Below, in pieces: positions 25,738-35,175 of a stretch of DNA of 53,979 bases. Below the pieces are notes generated by a model that searched no databases, was not told the origin of the DNA, and saw only the letters and a program-made list of their open reading frames with translations. Each line of letters opens with the position of its first letter. Position 1 is the stretch's first letter. The stretch comes from a virus, in IMG/VR virus record IMGVR_UViG_3300032053_000102, positions 1 through 53,979 of that record; one strand, 5' to 3'. A program made the translations under genes and the position numbers.

Positions 25738-26721
25738 ATGACCGAGATTGTGCCTGAAGATCGTGTTCCTTTTGTTGTTGGTGTCATCAATATCGCTTTG
25801 ATTCGTGAATCAGAAGTTGCATTACGAGCTGTTAATCGTACATCTGAAAAATATTTGATGTTAGTGGAATCAATCCGCCGTCAAGGTGTTTTGAATCCTG
25901 TCGTTGTTCGCGAGGTTAAAGACCCCAGTAGTGGCAAGATTGTCTACGGATTGGTTGATGGTTTGCATAGATTCACGGCTGCCAAGGATGCTGGCTTGCT
26001 TGAGATTCCCGCCCGTGTTACAACTCTTGATGATCGTGAATTACTTGAAGCTCAAATCATTGCGAACATCCATAAGATTGAAACGAAACCAGTCGAGTAC
26101 ACCAAGCAGATGATGCGTATTCTTGCCGGTAATCCTCTTATGACCAAGCGTGAGTTAGCTGGTCGCTTGGCTCAAACTGAACCTTGGATTAGTCAGCGGT
26201 TGAATCTGTTGAAACTTGATCCGAAAATCCAAGAGTTGGTTGATGCAGAGAAGGTTGTTCTCTCTAATGCGTATGCTTTGGCGAAGTTGCCACTTGAGGA
26301 ACAAATTGATTTTGTTGATCGTGCCATGACGGACACCCCGCAGGTGTTTGTTCCTTCCATCTATAATCGTGTCAAGGAGATTAAGGACGCGAAGTCGAAG
26401 GGTAAGGACGCTTCTCCGGCTGAGTTCACGCCGACGATTCATTTGCAGAAGTTAAGTGATGTCAAGAAGATGTATGAGACTCCTGGTGAGATGCCAGGAA
26501 TGATTTGCAAGGCGCAAAATGCCAGCACAAATATTGAAGGTTTCATGGCCGCCATCACTTGGTGCTTGCATCTGGATGATCTGAGCATCAGGAGTGCAAA
26601 GGTTGATTATGAGGCACGCAAGACAAAGCGTGAGGAGGAAGTTGCTCGTCGAAAGGCTGAACGTGAGGAGAAAAAGCGTAACGAAGCGGCTGCTAAGGCT
26701 GCTGACATTTCTCAACTCTAA
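25738..26721 (+). CDS. ParB-like DNA-binding protein
   Basis: 327 residues behind CAGGAGTCATCCGA. A ParB/Srx-type N-terminal domain (IRRQGVLNPVVVREV; GLVDGLHRFTAAK about 71-83) is followed by a helix-turn-helix (MTKRELAGRLAQTEPWISQR, about 134-153) and a long charged C-terminal helix (about 280-320). This is the plasmid/phage ParB layout, acting in partition or as a transcription regulator. No ParA ATPase is seen in the window. It faces repeated motifs in its own upstream region, suggesting autoregulation. Its DNA is noticeably more G+C-rich than its neighbours. Confidence 0.8.
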   Translation: MTEIVPEDRVPFVVGVINIALIRESEVALRAVNRTSEKYLMLVESIRRQGVLNPVVVREVKDPSSGKIVYGLVDGLHRFTAAKDAGLLEIPARVTTLDDRELLEAQIIANIHKIETKPVEYTKQMMRILAGNPLMTKRELAGRLAQTEPWISQRLNLLKLDPKIQELVDAEKVVLSNAYALAKLPLEEQIDFVDRAMTDTPQVFVPSIYNRVKEIKDAKSKGKDASPAEFTPTIHLQKLSDVKKMYETPGEMPGMICKAQNASTNIEGFMAAITWCLHLDDLSIRSAKVDYEARKTKREEEVARRKAEREEKKRNEAAAKAADISQL

Positions 26722-26731
26722 GAGGTAACAT

Positions 26732-27385
26732 TTGAGTAACGAACTAGCAACACTTCAAGAACTTCCATTAGTTGAAGGTAAATACTCAACACCACAAGCA
26801 CTTACGACACTTACAAGTGCAGCATACTTGCCGCGTATCCAAGTGATGGGTGGCAATAATGATATTGTAAAAGAAGGTAAGTTTCCCATTGGTCATTTTG
26901 CTTTGGTCACTGGCAAGTCAATGGATGATTTGACAGCAGAATTTAATGCTGTCATTTTGTCATGGCGTCCGAAAGCCATGCAGTTCCAACCAGATGTTGT
27001 ATCATACTATGATCCAAATTCCGAAGGATTCAAAAAGCTTCAAGAACGGGCTGATAGTGAACCTCAATCAGGTTGTGGTTATGGACCAGAGTATCTACTT
27101 TGGTTGCCTGATTATGAGAAGTTTGCAACTTTATTTTGTTCAAACAAGACAACTCGTAATGAAGCTCCAAATATTCATACATTCATGCGTAAAGCGTGTA
27201 CTTTTATAATTGAATTAATCAAGAGTAAAAAATATACGTGGCATGGCTTGCGTGTTGGTAAGTGTGATTTGGAAGTCAAGTTATCCCCTCAGGAAGTAAT
27301 GATGGGAATTGTCGATAAATTTAATAGTCCTCCTGAAACTGAAACTGAAATCGTAGAACCAGAATCAGAATCACGGGAGCGTTGA
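26732..27385 (+). CDS. Conserved-looking phage protein, possibly DNA-associated
   Basis: 217 residues from a TTG start at 26732 behind AAGAGGT; no better start is visible. It has a mixed alpha/beta body (GHFALVTGKSMDDLTAEFNA; SGCGYGPEYLLWLPDYEKFA) and an acidic, Glu/Pro/Thr-rich tail (ETETEIVEPESES) like the C-termini of single-stranded DNA-binding proteins. The acidic tail and its place after ParB suggest a replication or recombination accessory, but I do not recognise the family. Confidence 0.55.
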   Translation: MSNELATLQELPLVEGKYSTPQALTTLTSAAYLPRIQVMGGNNDIVKEGKFPIGHFALVTGKSMDDLTAEFNAVILSWRPKAMQFQPDVVSYYDPNSEGFKKLQERADSEPQSGCGYGPEYLLWLPDYEKFATLFCSNKTTRNEAPNIHTFMRKACTFIIELIKSKKYTWHGLRVGKCDLEVKLSPQEVMMGIVDKFNSPPETETEIVEPESESRER

Positions 27386-27396
27386 ACTAAGCCACT

Positions 27397-27441
27397 GGTG
27401 TATTGGCCTCAAAGGGTAAGAATATAAAGCCCTAATACACC
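27397..27441 (+). promoter_or_regulatory. Structured RNA segment downstream of 26732-27385
   Basis: GGTGTATT (27397-27404) pairs perfectly with AATACACC (27434-27441), enclosing an AGGGT...GCCCT pair. It lies just before a terminator-like hairpin and the poly-Asp mini-gene, so it could be a leader or 3' processing element. Role unknown. Confidence 0.45.
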
Positions 27442-27447
27442 ACCGCC

Positions 27448-27479
27448 GGCAGACCGGGAATAATAGTCTGCCATCTTTT
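27448..27479 (+). terminator. Terminator-like hairpin
   Basis: A 7-bp stem GGCAGAC / GTCTGCC with an 11-nt loop is followed by ATCTTTT. It could terminate or attenuate the ParB operon before the poly-Asp gene and the glycan island. Confidence 0.65.
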
Positions 27480-27498
27480 AACACAAAGGAGAGTGAAC

Positions 27499-27572
<74 letters not shown>

Positions 27573-27576
<4 letters not shown>

Positions 27577-28250
27577 TTATAGGTATTATCCATGTTTCTC
27601 GTCAACCTGATTACATAGGATTAAGTATCTCTAATTTATTGGAAGAGTTCCCAGGAGTCGAGATTCATGTTTTTGCAGAACCAGGAGGCGAATGGTTTGC
27701 AGGAATGAGTAAAGTAGTGGTCCATAAGAATGAAGTACTTTATGGTCCACTATTTAATTGGTTGCATGGTTTGGAAACACTATCTCGCACATCAACGGAA
27801 GATTGGATATTGATGTGCGAAGATGATATTCAATGGGGTAAAGATCAAGGTAAAATATTCCATGATTATTTGAAAGGATGTTCAAATCAAATAGGTATGG
27901 TTTCAGGTTATTGTTCAAAACCAAATGCCAATCCTAAAAAATTAGGTTTTGCAAATGCAAAGATTTCACCTTACGGTTGGTGTGGTGCTTTAGCAATAGC
28001 AATACCTAGACATTTAGTACCTATGATTCTTGCAAGTAAATTTATAATTGCAGAATGGAAAGGCAAACATCTTGATTATGTAGTAGGTAAAACCGTTCGA
28101 TGGATGGGTAAGGATATTATTGTGCATACACCTACATTAGTATATCATTTAGGTGCAACTACAAGTACACTACTACCATCAGGACACAAGAATCTTTTTG
28201 GCTATGTGAGACAGGCGTATGATAATCCCAATCAGTTACCCGGTCTTTAA
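27573..28250 (+). CDS. Glycosyltransferase-like protein
   Basis: 225 residues. The N-terminus reads IIGIIHVSRQPDYIGLSISN with WILMCEDDIQWG near residues 85-96, whose EDD is the expected metal-binding DxD-like triad of a GT-A enzyme, then SGYCSKPNAN and SPYGWCGALAIAIPRH. It opens a run of glycan-related genes. Sugar and acceptor are unknown. Start coupled to the poly-Asp mini-gene by ATGA. Confidence 0.6.
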
Positions 28251-28716
28251 CGAAGCGGGGATTGTTAAAGTAGCCAAAGAGACTTTGGATAAGAGTATTA
28301 GTAGTACATTTGATGGACAGATCAAACCACTTGTATTACTATCTCGTTTTTTTAATGGTGATAATGAACTGCAAGGAGTAAGAGAAGCCGGAGCATTATT
28401 GCGACATTTATTTTATGGTTTTTTTATTATAGATACAAGCGATACAATAACAAAATTGATTGCAGAATCCAGTTGTTCTTTCAAAGTGATGGATACAATA
28501 CGAGTTGATATGCAAGTATTACTGATCACTGGCACAATGCAACAATGGTGTGAAAGTCTAATAAATTGTCTTAGTCCTTCTGTATCGTATGAAGTTAGAG
28601 TTGTAATGAATGAAATTATGAATTATTTTGATTCAATAGGATTGCAACATATCTTTGCTTATTATAGGAGACGGAAACTAACTGACACAACCTATGTACT
28701 AGAGGACAAACGATGA
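28219..28716 (+). CDS. Hypothetical protein in glycan island
   Basis: 165 residues, overlapping the preceding gene by 32 nt and joined to the next by ATGA. No signal peptide and no recognised motif; the composition is ordinary for a soluble alpha/beta protein (LVLLSRFFNGDNELQGVREA). Its placement suggests a role linked to the neighbouring glycosyltransferases. Function unknown. Confidence 0.5.
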   Translation: MIIPISYPVFNEAGIVKVAKETLDKSISSTFDGQIKPLVLLSRFFNGDNELQGVREAGALLRHLFYGFFIIDTSDTITKLIAESSCSFKVMDTIRVDMQVLLITGTMQQWCESLINCLSPSVSYEVRVVMNEIMNYFDSIGLQHIFAYYRRRKLTDTTYVLEDKR

Positions 28717-28928
28717 AGATTCTGATTGTGACTTTTGCTTTGATTCTTTGTTCCACCATTTGCGACGCCCGCCCTATTCGTCGAACCGTGACTATTACAC
28801 GGACACCTTGTGCCAATGGTGTGTGTAATTTGGGTCGCAAGGTCGAGAAGAAGGTTGAAATCAAACGTCCGAATACAACGATTGAGAAGAAGATTACTGT
28901 AGATATTGAGGCACCGAAGCCTCTATGA
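28713..28928 (+). CDS. Small secreted basic protein
   Basis: 71 residues. Residues 1-19 are a typical signal peptide (MKILIVTFALILCSTICDA) with a likely cleavage near CDA-RP. The mature part is basic and has a PCANGVCNLG motif with a possible disulphide, then Lys/Val/Glu repeats (KVEKKVEIKRP). The CANGVC style is one I associate with planctomycete exported proteins. Export by a phage gene suggests an envelope-directed role such as superinfection exclusion or lysis; that is inference. Confidence 0.65.
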   Translation: MKILIVTFALILCSTICDARPIRRTVTITRTPCANGVCNLGRKVEKKVEIKRPNTTIEKKITVDIEAPKPL

Positions 28929-29302
28929 ATTCAATCTTTTTAATCTTGATTCTTGTTTCTGCACAACCTGATTTATATCCTTGTGAGAAAGATATATTTG
29001 AAAGGGTCAACGCAGAACGAATAAGTAGAAAATTAATGCCATTGGTATTAGATCAAAGTCTCTTGCTTTCTGCTAGGAGTCATTGTACTTGGATGGTGAC
29101 ATCAAGACGAATGGTGCATTCTGGCGGACCAGTAGCCGAAAATATTGCTATGGGTTATCCAAATTCCGAACAGGCAATGCTCGGATGGATGCGTTCATCA
29201 GGCCATAGGGCGAACATATTGAATCCAAGATACAGGAGTATTGGTATTGCGGGATTTATGTCGTCCAATGGCACTTGCTACTGGTGTCAACAATTTAAGT
29301 GA
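28925..29302 (+). CDS. Secreted CAP-domain (SCP/YkwD-like) protein
   Basis: 125 residues. A short signal peptide (MNSIFLILILVSAQPD) is followed by a CAP domain: RVNAERISRKLMPLVLDQSL, an active-site-region His in ARSHCTWM, MVHSGGPVAENIAMGY (His and Glu), then WMRSSGHRANILNPRYRSIGI. These are the usual CAP cavity residues. Bacterial CAP proteins are exported and may act on the cell wall or on lipids. CAP proteins are unusual phage cargo. ATGA-coupled to the preceding secreted protein and followed by a terminator. Confidence 0.82.
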   Translation: MNSIFLILILVSAQPDLYPCEKDIFERVNAERISRKLMPLVLDQSLLLSARSHCTWMVTSRRMVHSGGPVAENIAMGYPNSEQAMLGWMRSSGHRANILNPRYRSIGIAGFMSSNGTCYWCQQFK

Positions 29303-29308
29303 ATCCAT

Positions 29309-29343
29309 GCCTCTCGTAACTTGGAGTTACGAGAGGCTTTCTT
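29309..29343 (+). terminator. Rho-independent terminator
   Basis: Perfect 12-bp stem GCCTCTCGTAAC / GTTACGAGAGGC with a TTGGA loop, followed by TTTCTT. It ends the secreted-protein gene pair. Confidence 0.9.
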
Positions 29344-29360
29344 CGTGTCAAAGGAGAAAA

Positions 29361-29516
29361 ATGAACCTAAAAATCACAATTCGATTGAACAATATGCGGG
29401 ATGATACGGATGTTTGTGTTGTTAATTACATATTGAAACAACAGATTATGGAACATCTTGATTTAGAACAACATCCACAAGATATGCGTATTCATGTACA
29501 GGAGATTGAAGAATGA
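29361..29516 (+). CDS. Small hypothetical protein
   Basis: 51 residues from the ATG at 29361 with AAAGGAGAAAA just upstream; a longer in-frame reading would run through the terminator and is rejected. The protein (MNLKITIRLNNMRDDTDV...) has no recognised motif. It is ATGA-coupled to the following glycosyltransferase, for which it may serve as a translation leader. Confidence 0.6.
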   Translation: MNLKITIRLNNMRDDTDVCVVNYILKQQIMEHLDLEQHPQDMRIHVQEIEE

Positions 29517-30229
29517 TCTCAATATGTATTGCAGTCAGAAATCAAGGTCACTTGATTGATAAGACATTAGATTCCATATTCAGACAGTATTTGCCAAATC
29601 TAGAGGTAATAGTAACAGATGATGGCAGTACAGATAATACTGCTGAGGTAGTTAAATCATATCCAGTACAATATTTGTATCTCGATAATGATGAATATCA
29701 TAATGGTGTCTTTGCCAAGAATTCTAGTCTCAAACATGCACATGGTGATATTATCATTCAACAAAGTGCTGATGTAATACATACATACCTCAATACAATA
29801 CAGCAATTAGTACATGCACTCAGACCAGGAAACATTACTCTTGCCACAATTTATAATTCTAAAGATGGCAAGAGAGATGAATTTCAATATACTGGACCAA
29901 AGAATTGTAGACCTTTCTTTTTTCTGGGTGCATGTTGGCGTTCTGATATTTGTACCATAGGTGGTTATGATCCTGATTTTGGCCATGTATGTTGGTTTGA
30001 TGATAATTGGCACGCAGACTGCTTGATTAATACTTGTGGCATTAAACCGATATATTTAGATGTAATTGGATTACATCAAGATCATTCACGTCCAAAATAT
30101 GATACTGAACAAGCTAGAAAAATCTATAATCAAAAGAAATACGATGCAATACAAGGTAAGATACCGTATATTTCATCGACTGGTCCTTGGCCTTATGAAC
30201 AAGGAGTTTCAGTATGCGAATTGCAATAG
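29513..30229 (+). CDS. Family 2 glycosyltransferase
   Basis: 238 residues. ISICIAVRNQGHLIDKTLDS, LEVIVTDDGSTDNT (about residues 31-44) and FAKNSSLKHAHGDIIIQQSAD are the standard GT2 landmarks, though the second acidic motif is QSAD in place of DxD. GACWRSDICTIGGYD and FDDNWHADCL follow in the usual acceptor half. Cytosolic enzyme; sugar and acceptor unknown. Part of the 27573-32539 island. Confidence 0.83.
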   Translation: MISICIAVRNQGHLIDKTLDSIFRQYLPNLEVIVTDDGSTDNTAEVVKSYPVQYLYLDNDEYHNGVFAKNSSLKHAHGDIIIQQSADVIHTYLNTIQQLVHALRPGNITLATIYNSKDGKRDEFQYTGPKNCRPFFFLGACWRSDICTIGGYDPDFGHVCWFDDNWHADCLINTCGIKPIYLDVIGLHQDHSRPKYDTEQARKIYNQKKYDAIQGKIPYISSTGPWPYEQGVSVCELQ

Positions 30230-30972
30230 TTACATTGGGCATAGGTGATTATTGGAAAGCATGTAGAACATTATTTTATAGTTTGGAAAAATATGGTATG
30301 CTGCCAGATACAGTAGAAAGAATTATGTTATATGATTCTATTAAGCCCCCTGAAGGATTAGATTTTGCACGACCCGTACAAATTATGGAACATTATACTG
30401 ATCTACCTTGTATAAAACGATTTATCAATTCATTCAAACGTATTTTTGCATTTACATTGCCCTATGATCGTATAATCTATTTAGATGCTGACATGCTTTG
30501 TATTGGGGATGCATCATTATTGTGGTCCGAAAAAATTGGTAAGTTGCCATTTTATGCTTGTCGAGATACGGCAGCATTCAAATATTATCCCGATAAATTA
30601 GCAGCGGGAGCAATCGACCCACAATTAGTTTTTAATGGTGGACTTGAAATTTATCATCCTGGCCTATTGCCAGAGTTCCATGATGATTTATTGCTTAGAT
30701 TAAGATCGGGTACTCTTAGTATGTATGATGGTGCAGACCAAGGTGCTTTGAATTCATATTTTCAATTTAAGAATATTGAAGTTGGATTATTACCTCAAGG
30801 CTTAAATTACATACTTGATCCTTTTTGCCCTAAATTACCAGAATGGGAACAAAGAATAATTCATTTCACGAACTCAGGAGCTAATCCATTTAAGTCACCG
30901 GGACGCAATGATCCAGAGACGAGGAAATATTATGAACTTTGGGAAGAGGCATGGAAGGAATGTGTCAAATGA
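30214..30972 (+). CDS. Family 8-like glycosyltransferase
   Basis: 252 residues. IIYLDADMLCIGD (about residues 87-99) supplies the DxD, FNGGLEIYHP and DGADQGALNSYF are the expected central motifs, and IIHFTNSGANPF fits the C-terminal HF element. This is the glycogenin/LgtC-type GT8 layout, retaining sugar transfer with Mn. It overlaps the preceding gene by 16 nt. Confidence 0.8.
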   Translation: MRIAIVTLGIGDYWKACRTLFYSLEKYGMLPDTVERIMLYDSIKPPEGLDFARPVQIMEHYTDLPCIKRFINSFKRIFAFTLPYDRIIYLDADMLCIGDASLLWSEKIGKLPFYACRDTAAFKYYPDKLAAGAIDPQLVFNGGLEIYHPGLLPEFHDDLLLRLRSGTLSMYDGADQGALNSYFQFKNIEVGLLPQGLNYILDPFCPKLPEWEQRIIHFTNSGANPFKSPGRNDPETRKYYELWEEAWKECVK

Positions 30973-31883
30973 TTGAAGTACCAGAAATTTTCAGATCACC
31001 TACGACTTGGGAATACCCTAAGTATAATCCAGTAACCTTTGAAGAATATTTTTGCAAATACTATGACTACAATGATATAGATACAGAACGTGAATACTTA
31101 CCAATATTTTGGTCTTGTTTTTATTATCAACGACGATATAGAAGTAAAGGAACTTTGGATTTACAAAAGTTTCTCAATTCGTTAGATAGAAAGAAAAAAT
31201 ATTTTACGGTTGTTGTCTATGATGGCGGTATCCATGAATCAGTTGCACATTTAGATTTAAAGGTTTTTAGTGCAGTTGGTGATTCTTTATCTGTACCGAA
31301 AGGTTATAAAGGTACATTAGGTGATGTTGCAATCCCAATTATTTGTCGTCCAGCACCAAATATACAGAGAAATCGAGAACGTGATATATTAGCGGGATTC
31401 ATTGGTGCTAAAACACATTCTATACGTGAAATATTATGGGATACATTAGGAGGGAAACCAGGATTTGTATTAGGTCAATCACCTGTTTATGCTTGTACTG
31501 CTTTTCAACCAGAAGATTGGGCAAGAGTTAATTATGAACGATTTAAGGATTTGATGGAACGTAGTATCTTTGCACTTTGTCCGCGCGGTAGTTCTACAAC
31601 ATCATTTCGTGTTTGTGAAAGTTTGCAATATGGTTGTGTGCCTGTTTATATTAGTGATAAATTCTGGTATCCTTGGTCTAATCCTAAAGATGAAAATGAT
31701 CATGGCGTCTTTGATGATATTGGTCTTACTTGTTTGCCAGAAAATATTAAAGATTTGCCATCACGCTTAGAATCAATGCCACAAGAAATAATCAAAATCT
31801 ATTTAGATAATGGACAACAGATATATGAAAAATACTTTAGTTTTGAGGGTTGTGCAGACCGTATTGTGGAGCAAGCAGTATGA
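30969..31883 (+). CDS. Exostosin-like glycosyltransferase (GT47-like)
   Basis: 304 residues from the ATG at 30969 (ATGA overlap); a start 30 nt upstream is possible but would overlap the GT8 gene more. The C-terminal half has RSIFALCPRGSSTTSFRVCE then LQYGCVPVYISDKFWYPW, the exostosin-domain signature that holds the nucleotide sugar. Exostosin-type enzymes are rare in phages. Likely extends the same glycan as the neighbouring GT2 and GT8 enzymes. Confidence 0.75.
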   Translation: MIEVPEIFRSPTTWEYPKYNPVTFEEYFCKYYDYNDIDTEREYLPIFWSCFYYQRRYRSKGTLDLQKFLNSLDRKKKYFTVVVYDGGIHESVAHLDLKVFSAVGDSLSVPKGYKGTLGDVAIPIICRPAPNIQRNRERDILAGFIGAKTHSIREILWDTLGGKPGFVLGQSPVYACTAFQPEDWARVNYERFKDLMERSIFALCPRGSSTTSFRVCESLQYGCVPVYISDKFWYPWSNPKDENDHGVFDDIGLTCLPENIKDLPSRLESMPQEIIKIYLDNGQQIYEKYFSFEGCADRIVEQAV

Positions 31884-32539
31884 TACACATGACAATTTGG
31901 GTAACATCAAGATGTAATTTACGTTGCCCAAAATGTAATCAACAGAATTTACTTGGCGATTATGATATGCCGAAAGAAGAATTTTTAGATTTCGTTTTAT
32001 CAAGTCGAAGTCGTAAAATACATTATGATACAATAGAATTAACTGGTGGCGAACCAACACTTTGGCCTCATTTTAAATCAGCATTACAACTATTACAGTC
32101 TACGAGTATAGCTGATTGGAACACATTTGTGACTAATGGTCGTGATGCAGTTCATGTAGCGAGTATAGCAAAGACATTTGCACCTGTATATGGTGTATCT
32201 GCTACACAAGCAACTAAAATGCAGTTAGATATACATAGAACAATTAATCCAGAAATTTTTATAAATGAATCGCCGCATAGATGGACTCCAGAATGTGAAC
32301 TACCAAATACACATCCTACTGTTTGTATTATAGAAAATAATAGACAAGGAAGAAAAGTTCTACCTTTGGGTTATTATAACAGGAGGATATACCATTGCTG
32401 TGTAGCTAGAGTATTAAGTGGTGATGAACACTCAGTACCATTTGAATCTGATTTCATATCATACTATAATCAGAAACCAAGAGACCAAGAAATGTGTGGA
32501 CGTTGTCTCTGTAATTTTTTAGTTTGGGATCAAGTATGA
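31880..32539 (+). CDS. Radical SAM protein
   Basis: 219 residues from the ATG at 31880 (ATGA overlap). WVTSRCNLRCPKCNQQ gives the CxxxCxxC [4Fe-4S] motif (about residues 11-18), ELTGGEPTLWP the SAM-binding GGE motif. C-terminal cysteines (CCVARVL; CGRCLCNF) could bind an auxiliary cluster, as in peptide-modifying or SPASM/twitch enzymes. Substrate unknown; the neighbouring glycosyltransferases suggest sugar or peptide modification. Confidence 0.82.
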   Translation: MIHMTIWVTSRCNLRCPKCNQQNLLGDYDMPKEEFLDFVLSSRSRKIHYDTIELTGGEPTLWPHFKSALQLLQSTSIADWNTFVTNGRDAVHVASIAKTFAPVYGVSATQATKMQLDIHRTINPEIFINESPHRWTPECELPNTHPTVCIIENNRQGRKVLPLGYYNRRIYHCCVARVLSGDEHSVPFESDFISYYNQKPRDQEMCGRCLCNFLVWDQV

Positions 32540-32549
32540 AACAAAAAAC

Positions 32550-34517
32550 ATGATGGAAAAAGTCAAACTACGAAGTGGCAATCTAAGAGTACCAGTTGAT
32601 CTAGAATACTCGGGTTCACGCATCTTTCTTCATTTTAATTACTCTAAAGGACTGATCGATGAAATCAAGACAGCATTTGAGGGTCGTAAGTGGCATGGTT
32701 ATGATGAACCGCCACGGAAGATTTGGTCAGTCCCAATTACACCAAGGAACTTGTTTCAGTTAGAGTATTTAAAAGGTAATAATCCGTATGTTAGATGGGA
32801 AATTGATTTAACAGAATCAGAGGAAAAGGTGTGTGAGTATTGTAGTAAATGGGAACGTCCATTGTATAATCATCAGATTGAATCAGTTGCTCATGGTCTT
32901 ATAACTCATTATTTTATCTGGGCGGAGGAGATGGGACTTGGTAAGACATTAGCAGCCATCGTATTGATGGAAATGTCAGGATTACATGATTGGATGTGGG
33001 TTGGTCCCAAATCTGCTTTGCGTGCTGTAATACTCGATATGCGTAAGTGGCGAGCACAAATAGTACCTAAATTTTATACATACGAGGGTTTGAAGAAAGT
33101 AGTAAAAGAGTGGAAAGCAGGAGAACCTGCACCAGATGGCATTATATTTGATGAAGCGTCCAAATTAAAAACACCAACAGCACAGAGAACTGTCGCTGCG
33201 AAACATATTGCTGATAGTATTAGGAAGGATCACGAAACTGGGTTCGTTGGATTGATGTCTGGAACTCCAGCACCTAAATCACCGGCTGATTGGTGGTCTT
33301 TATGTGAAATTGCTGCTCCAGGATTCTTACGGGAACGTGATATATTTACTTTCCGTAATAGATTGGGAGTGATTGAGCAACGTGAACAAATAGCTGGTGG
33401 GGGTATGTATCCGCATCTAGTTGCTTGGCGTGATTCAGAAGATAGATGTGGAATCTGTGGGCAAGAAAAGAATCATGTAAATCATGCCTATAATTTTGAT
33501 AAGCCAGAAGTTGTACATACTTTTGTGCCAGGAATCAATGAAGTAGCTAAATTACATAGACGTATGCAAGGATTAGTGCTAGTTAAATTCAAGAAGGATT
33601 GCCTCGATTTACCAGAAAAGATTTATGAAATTGTACGAGTCGAACCAAGTCCAGATACATTGCGTGCAGCTAGTCTTATTGTAAAGACCAGTAGGCGTGC
33701 AATAGAAGCTCTAACCAGATTGAGGGAACTAAGTGATGGCTTCCAATACCAAGAAATCCAAGAAGGCGAAGAAATCTGCCCGTTGTGCAAAGGCACAAGA
33801 CGATGCACCGAATGGTACGATACCGAATTTCCCAACTTGCCCGCCGATCCCGACCTCATCCAACAGGGAATTCGTTTCGAGTACAATGATGACTATGAAA
33901 AAATCGGTGAGCATCCATGTACCTACTCCTCTCGGGACGTTGAGTGTACAAATTGTGGAGGAGCCGGTGTTGTACCAAAGTATTTGCGAAGTGTAATAGA
34001 AGTACCCTGTCCCAAAGATGAAGTAGTAAAGGAGCAACTAGACTTACATGATGATGTCGGACGACTTAATATCTACGCCGGTTTCACGGGTAGTGTTGAT
34101 CGTGTCTGTAGTATTGTTCGTAATTTTGGTTGGGGTTTTATTCGTGCGGACGGCCGGGGATGGTTAGGTATTACTAATAAAGGTGAAGCATTACCTAACG
34201 ATAAGTTATTAGATATTTACGCCGAAGGCGTCAATGATTATGATCGTCTTGCTTTTATCGGGCAGCCTGGTGCAGCAGGTATGGGTTTGACCCTAACAGC
34301 TTCACCAACTACATTATTCTTTTCAAATGATTTTAATGGTGAATCACGGATTCAAGCAGAAGATCGTGGACACCGTATTGGTATGGATAAAGAAAGAGGA
34401 GGAAGGATCGTTGATATAATTCATTTACCAACTGATGAATTTGTATTAGCAAACTTGCAGAAGAAAAAGGACTTGCAAACTATGTCCATGACTGGAGTTC
34501 AACATGTTTTTGATTAA
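32550..34517 (+). CDS. SNF2-family / SF2 DNA helicase-translocase
   Basis: 655 residues. The N-terminus (FEGRKWHGYDEPPRKIWSVP) resembles the HARP-type domain of SMARCAL1-like annealing helicases. Walker A is AEEMGLGKT (about 125-133), motif II is DEAS (about 202), motif III LMSGTPAPKSP, and the C-terminal lobe ends AAGMGLTLTAS and QAEDRGHRIG (about 602-611). A Cys cluster (CPLCKGTRRC ... CTNCGGAG) at about 413-475 could hold zinc. It probably remodels replication forks or anneals strands. Two adjacent ATGs (32550, 32553) are possible starts with no strong ribosome site. Confidence 0.85.
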   Translation: MMEKVKLRSGNLRVPVDLEYSGSRIFLHFNYSKGLIDEIKTAFEGRKWHGYDEPPRKIWSVPITPRNLFQLEYLKGNNPYVRWEIDLTESEEKVCEYCSKWERPLYNHQIESVAHGLITHYFIWAEEMGLGKTLAAIVLMEMSGLHDWMWVGPKSALRAVILDMRKWRAQIVPKFYTYEGLKKVVKEWKAGEPAPDGIIFDEASKLKTPTAQRTVAAKHIADSIRKDHETGFVGLMSGTPAPKSPADWWSLCEIAAPGFLRERDIFTFRNRLGVIEQREQIAGGGMYPHLVAWRDSEDRCGICGQEKNHVNHAYNFDKPEVVHTFVPGINEVAKLHRRMQGLVLVKFKKDCLDLPEKIYEIVRVEPSPDTLRAASLIVKTSRRAIEALTRLRELSDGFQYQEIQEGEEICPLCKGTRRCTEWYDTEFPNLPADPDLIQQGIRFEYNDDYEKIGEHPCTYSSRDVECTNCGGAGVVPKYLRSVIEVPCPKDEVVKEQLDLHDDVGRLNIYAGFTGSVDRVCSIVRNFGWGFIRADGRGWLGITNKGEALPNDKLLDIYAEGVNDYDRLAFIGQPGAAGMGLTLTASPTTLFFSNDFNGESRIQAEDRGHRIGMDKERGGRIVDIIHLPTDEFVLANLQKKKDLQTMSMTGVQHVFD

Positions 34518-35175
34518 GCCAAGCTACAAGATAGAATCACCTATAAGCAGGAAATTAGTATTGGATGCTATTATGCAGGCCGGAGCCACTTGTTATAAAT
34601 CAGAACCAAAGGATGCTAGTGCTTTTGTAAAAAAGATAATGAAACTAGGACATGAATCAGTAATTGAACACTCTAGCATTAGTGTGAGATTCATAATTGA
34701 TCGTGGTGTTTCACATGAATTAGTACGTCATAGATTATGTAGTTTTTCACAAGAGAGTACGAGATACTGCTCGTACAAAGATCAAGTTACCTTTATCATA
34801 CCACCTTGGATCAACCTGCCAGAAGGTGAATGTGATTTTCTAGTGCAAGAAGGTAGATTATATTATGGCGCTAATAGAATTGGCATCGTACCATTAGATA
34901 CTGCCATCTATACTTGGCTTTTAGCAATTTCCAGAAGTTCTGATTCGTACCATACTCTTTTGGAACATGGTTGGACTCCACAACAAGCACGTTCTGTGCT
35001 ACCTAATAGTCTTAAAACTGAAATCGTAGTGACAGCCAATCTACGCGAGTGGCGTCATATATTGAAACTTCGTACATCGAAACAAGCACATCCTCAGATG
35101 CAAGAAATTATGATTCCTTTGTCTCAAGAACTACACACTCAACTACCGGAAGTATTTGATGCATATTCTCCTTGA
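34504..35175 (+). CDS. thyX: FAD-dependent thymidylate synthase ThyX
   Basis: 223 residues. The ThyX signature RHRLCSFSQESTRYC (about residues 75-89) is complete, with HESVIEHSSISVRF before it and LREWRHILKLRTSKQAHPQM after it (FAD and dUMP binding). It converts dUMP to dTMP with flavin and folate. The upstream dCMP deaminase supplies dUMP. Overlaps the helicase gene by 14 nt. Confidence 0.94.
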   Translation: MFLIKPSYKIESPISRKLVLDAIMQAGATCYKSEPKDASAFVKKIMKLGHESVIEHSSISVRFIIDRGVSHELVRHRLCSFSQESTRYCSYKDQVTFIIPPWINLPEGECDFLVQEGRLYYGANRIGIVPLDTAIYTWLLAISRSSDSYHTLLEHGWTPQQARSVLPNSLKTEIVVTANLREWRHILKLRTSKQAHPQMQEIMIPLSQELHTQLPEVFDAYSP

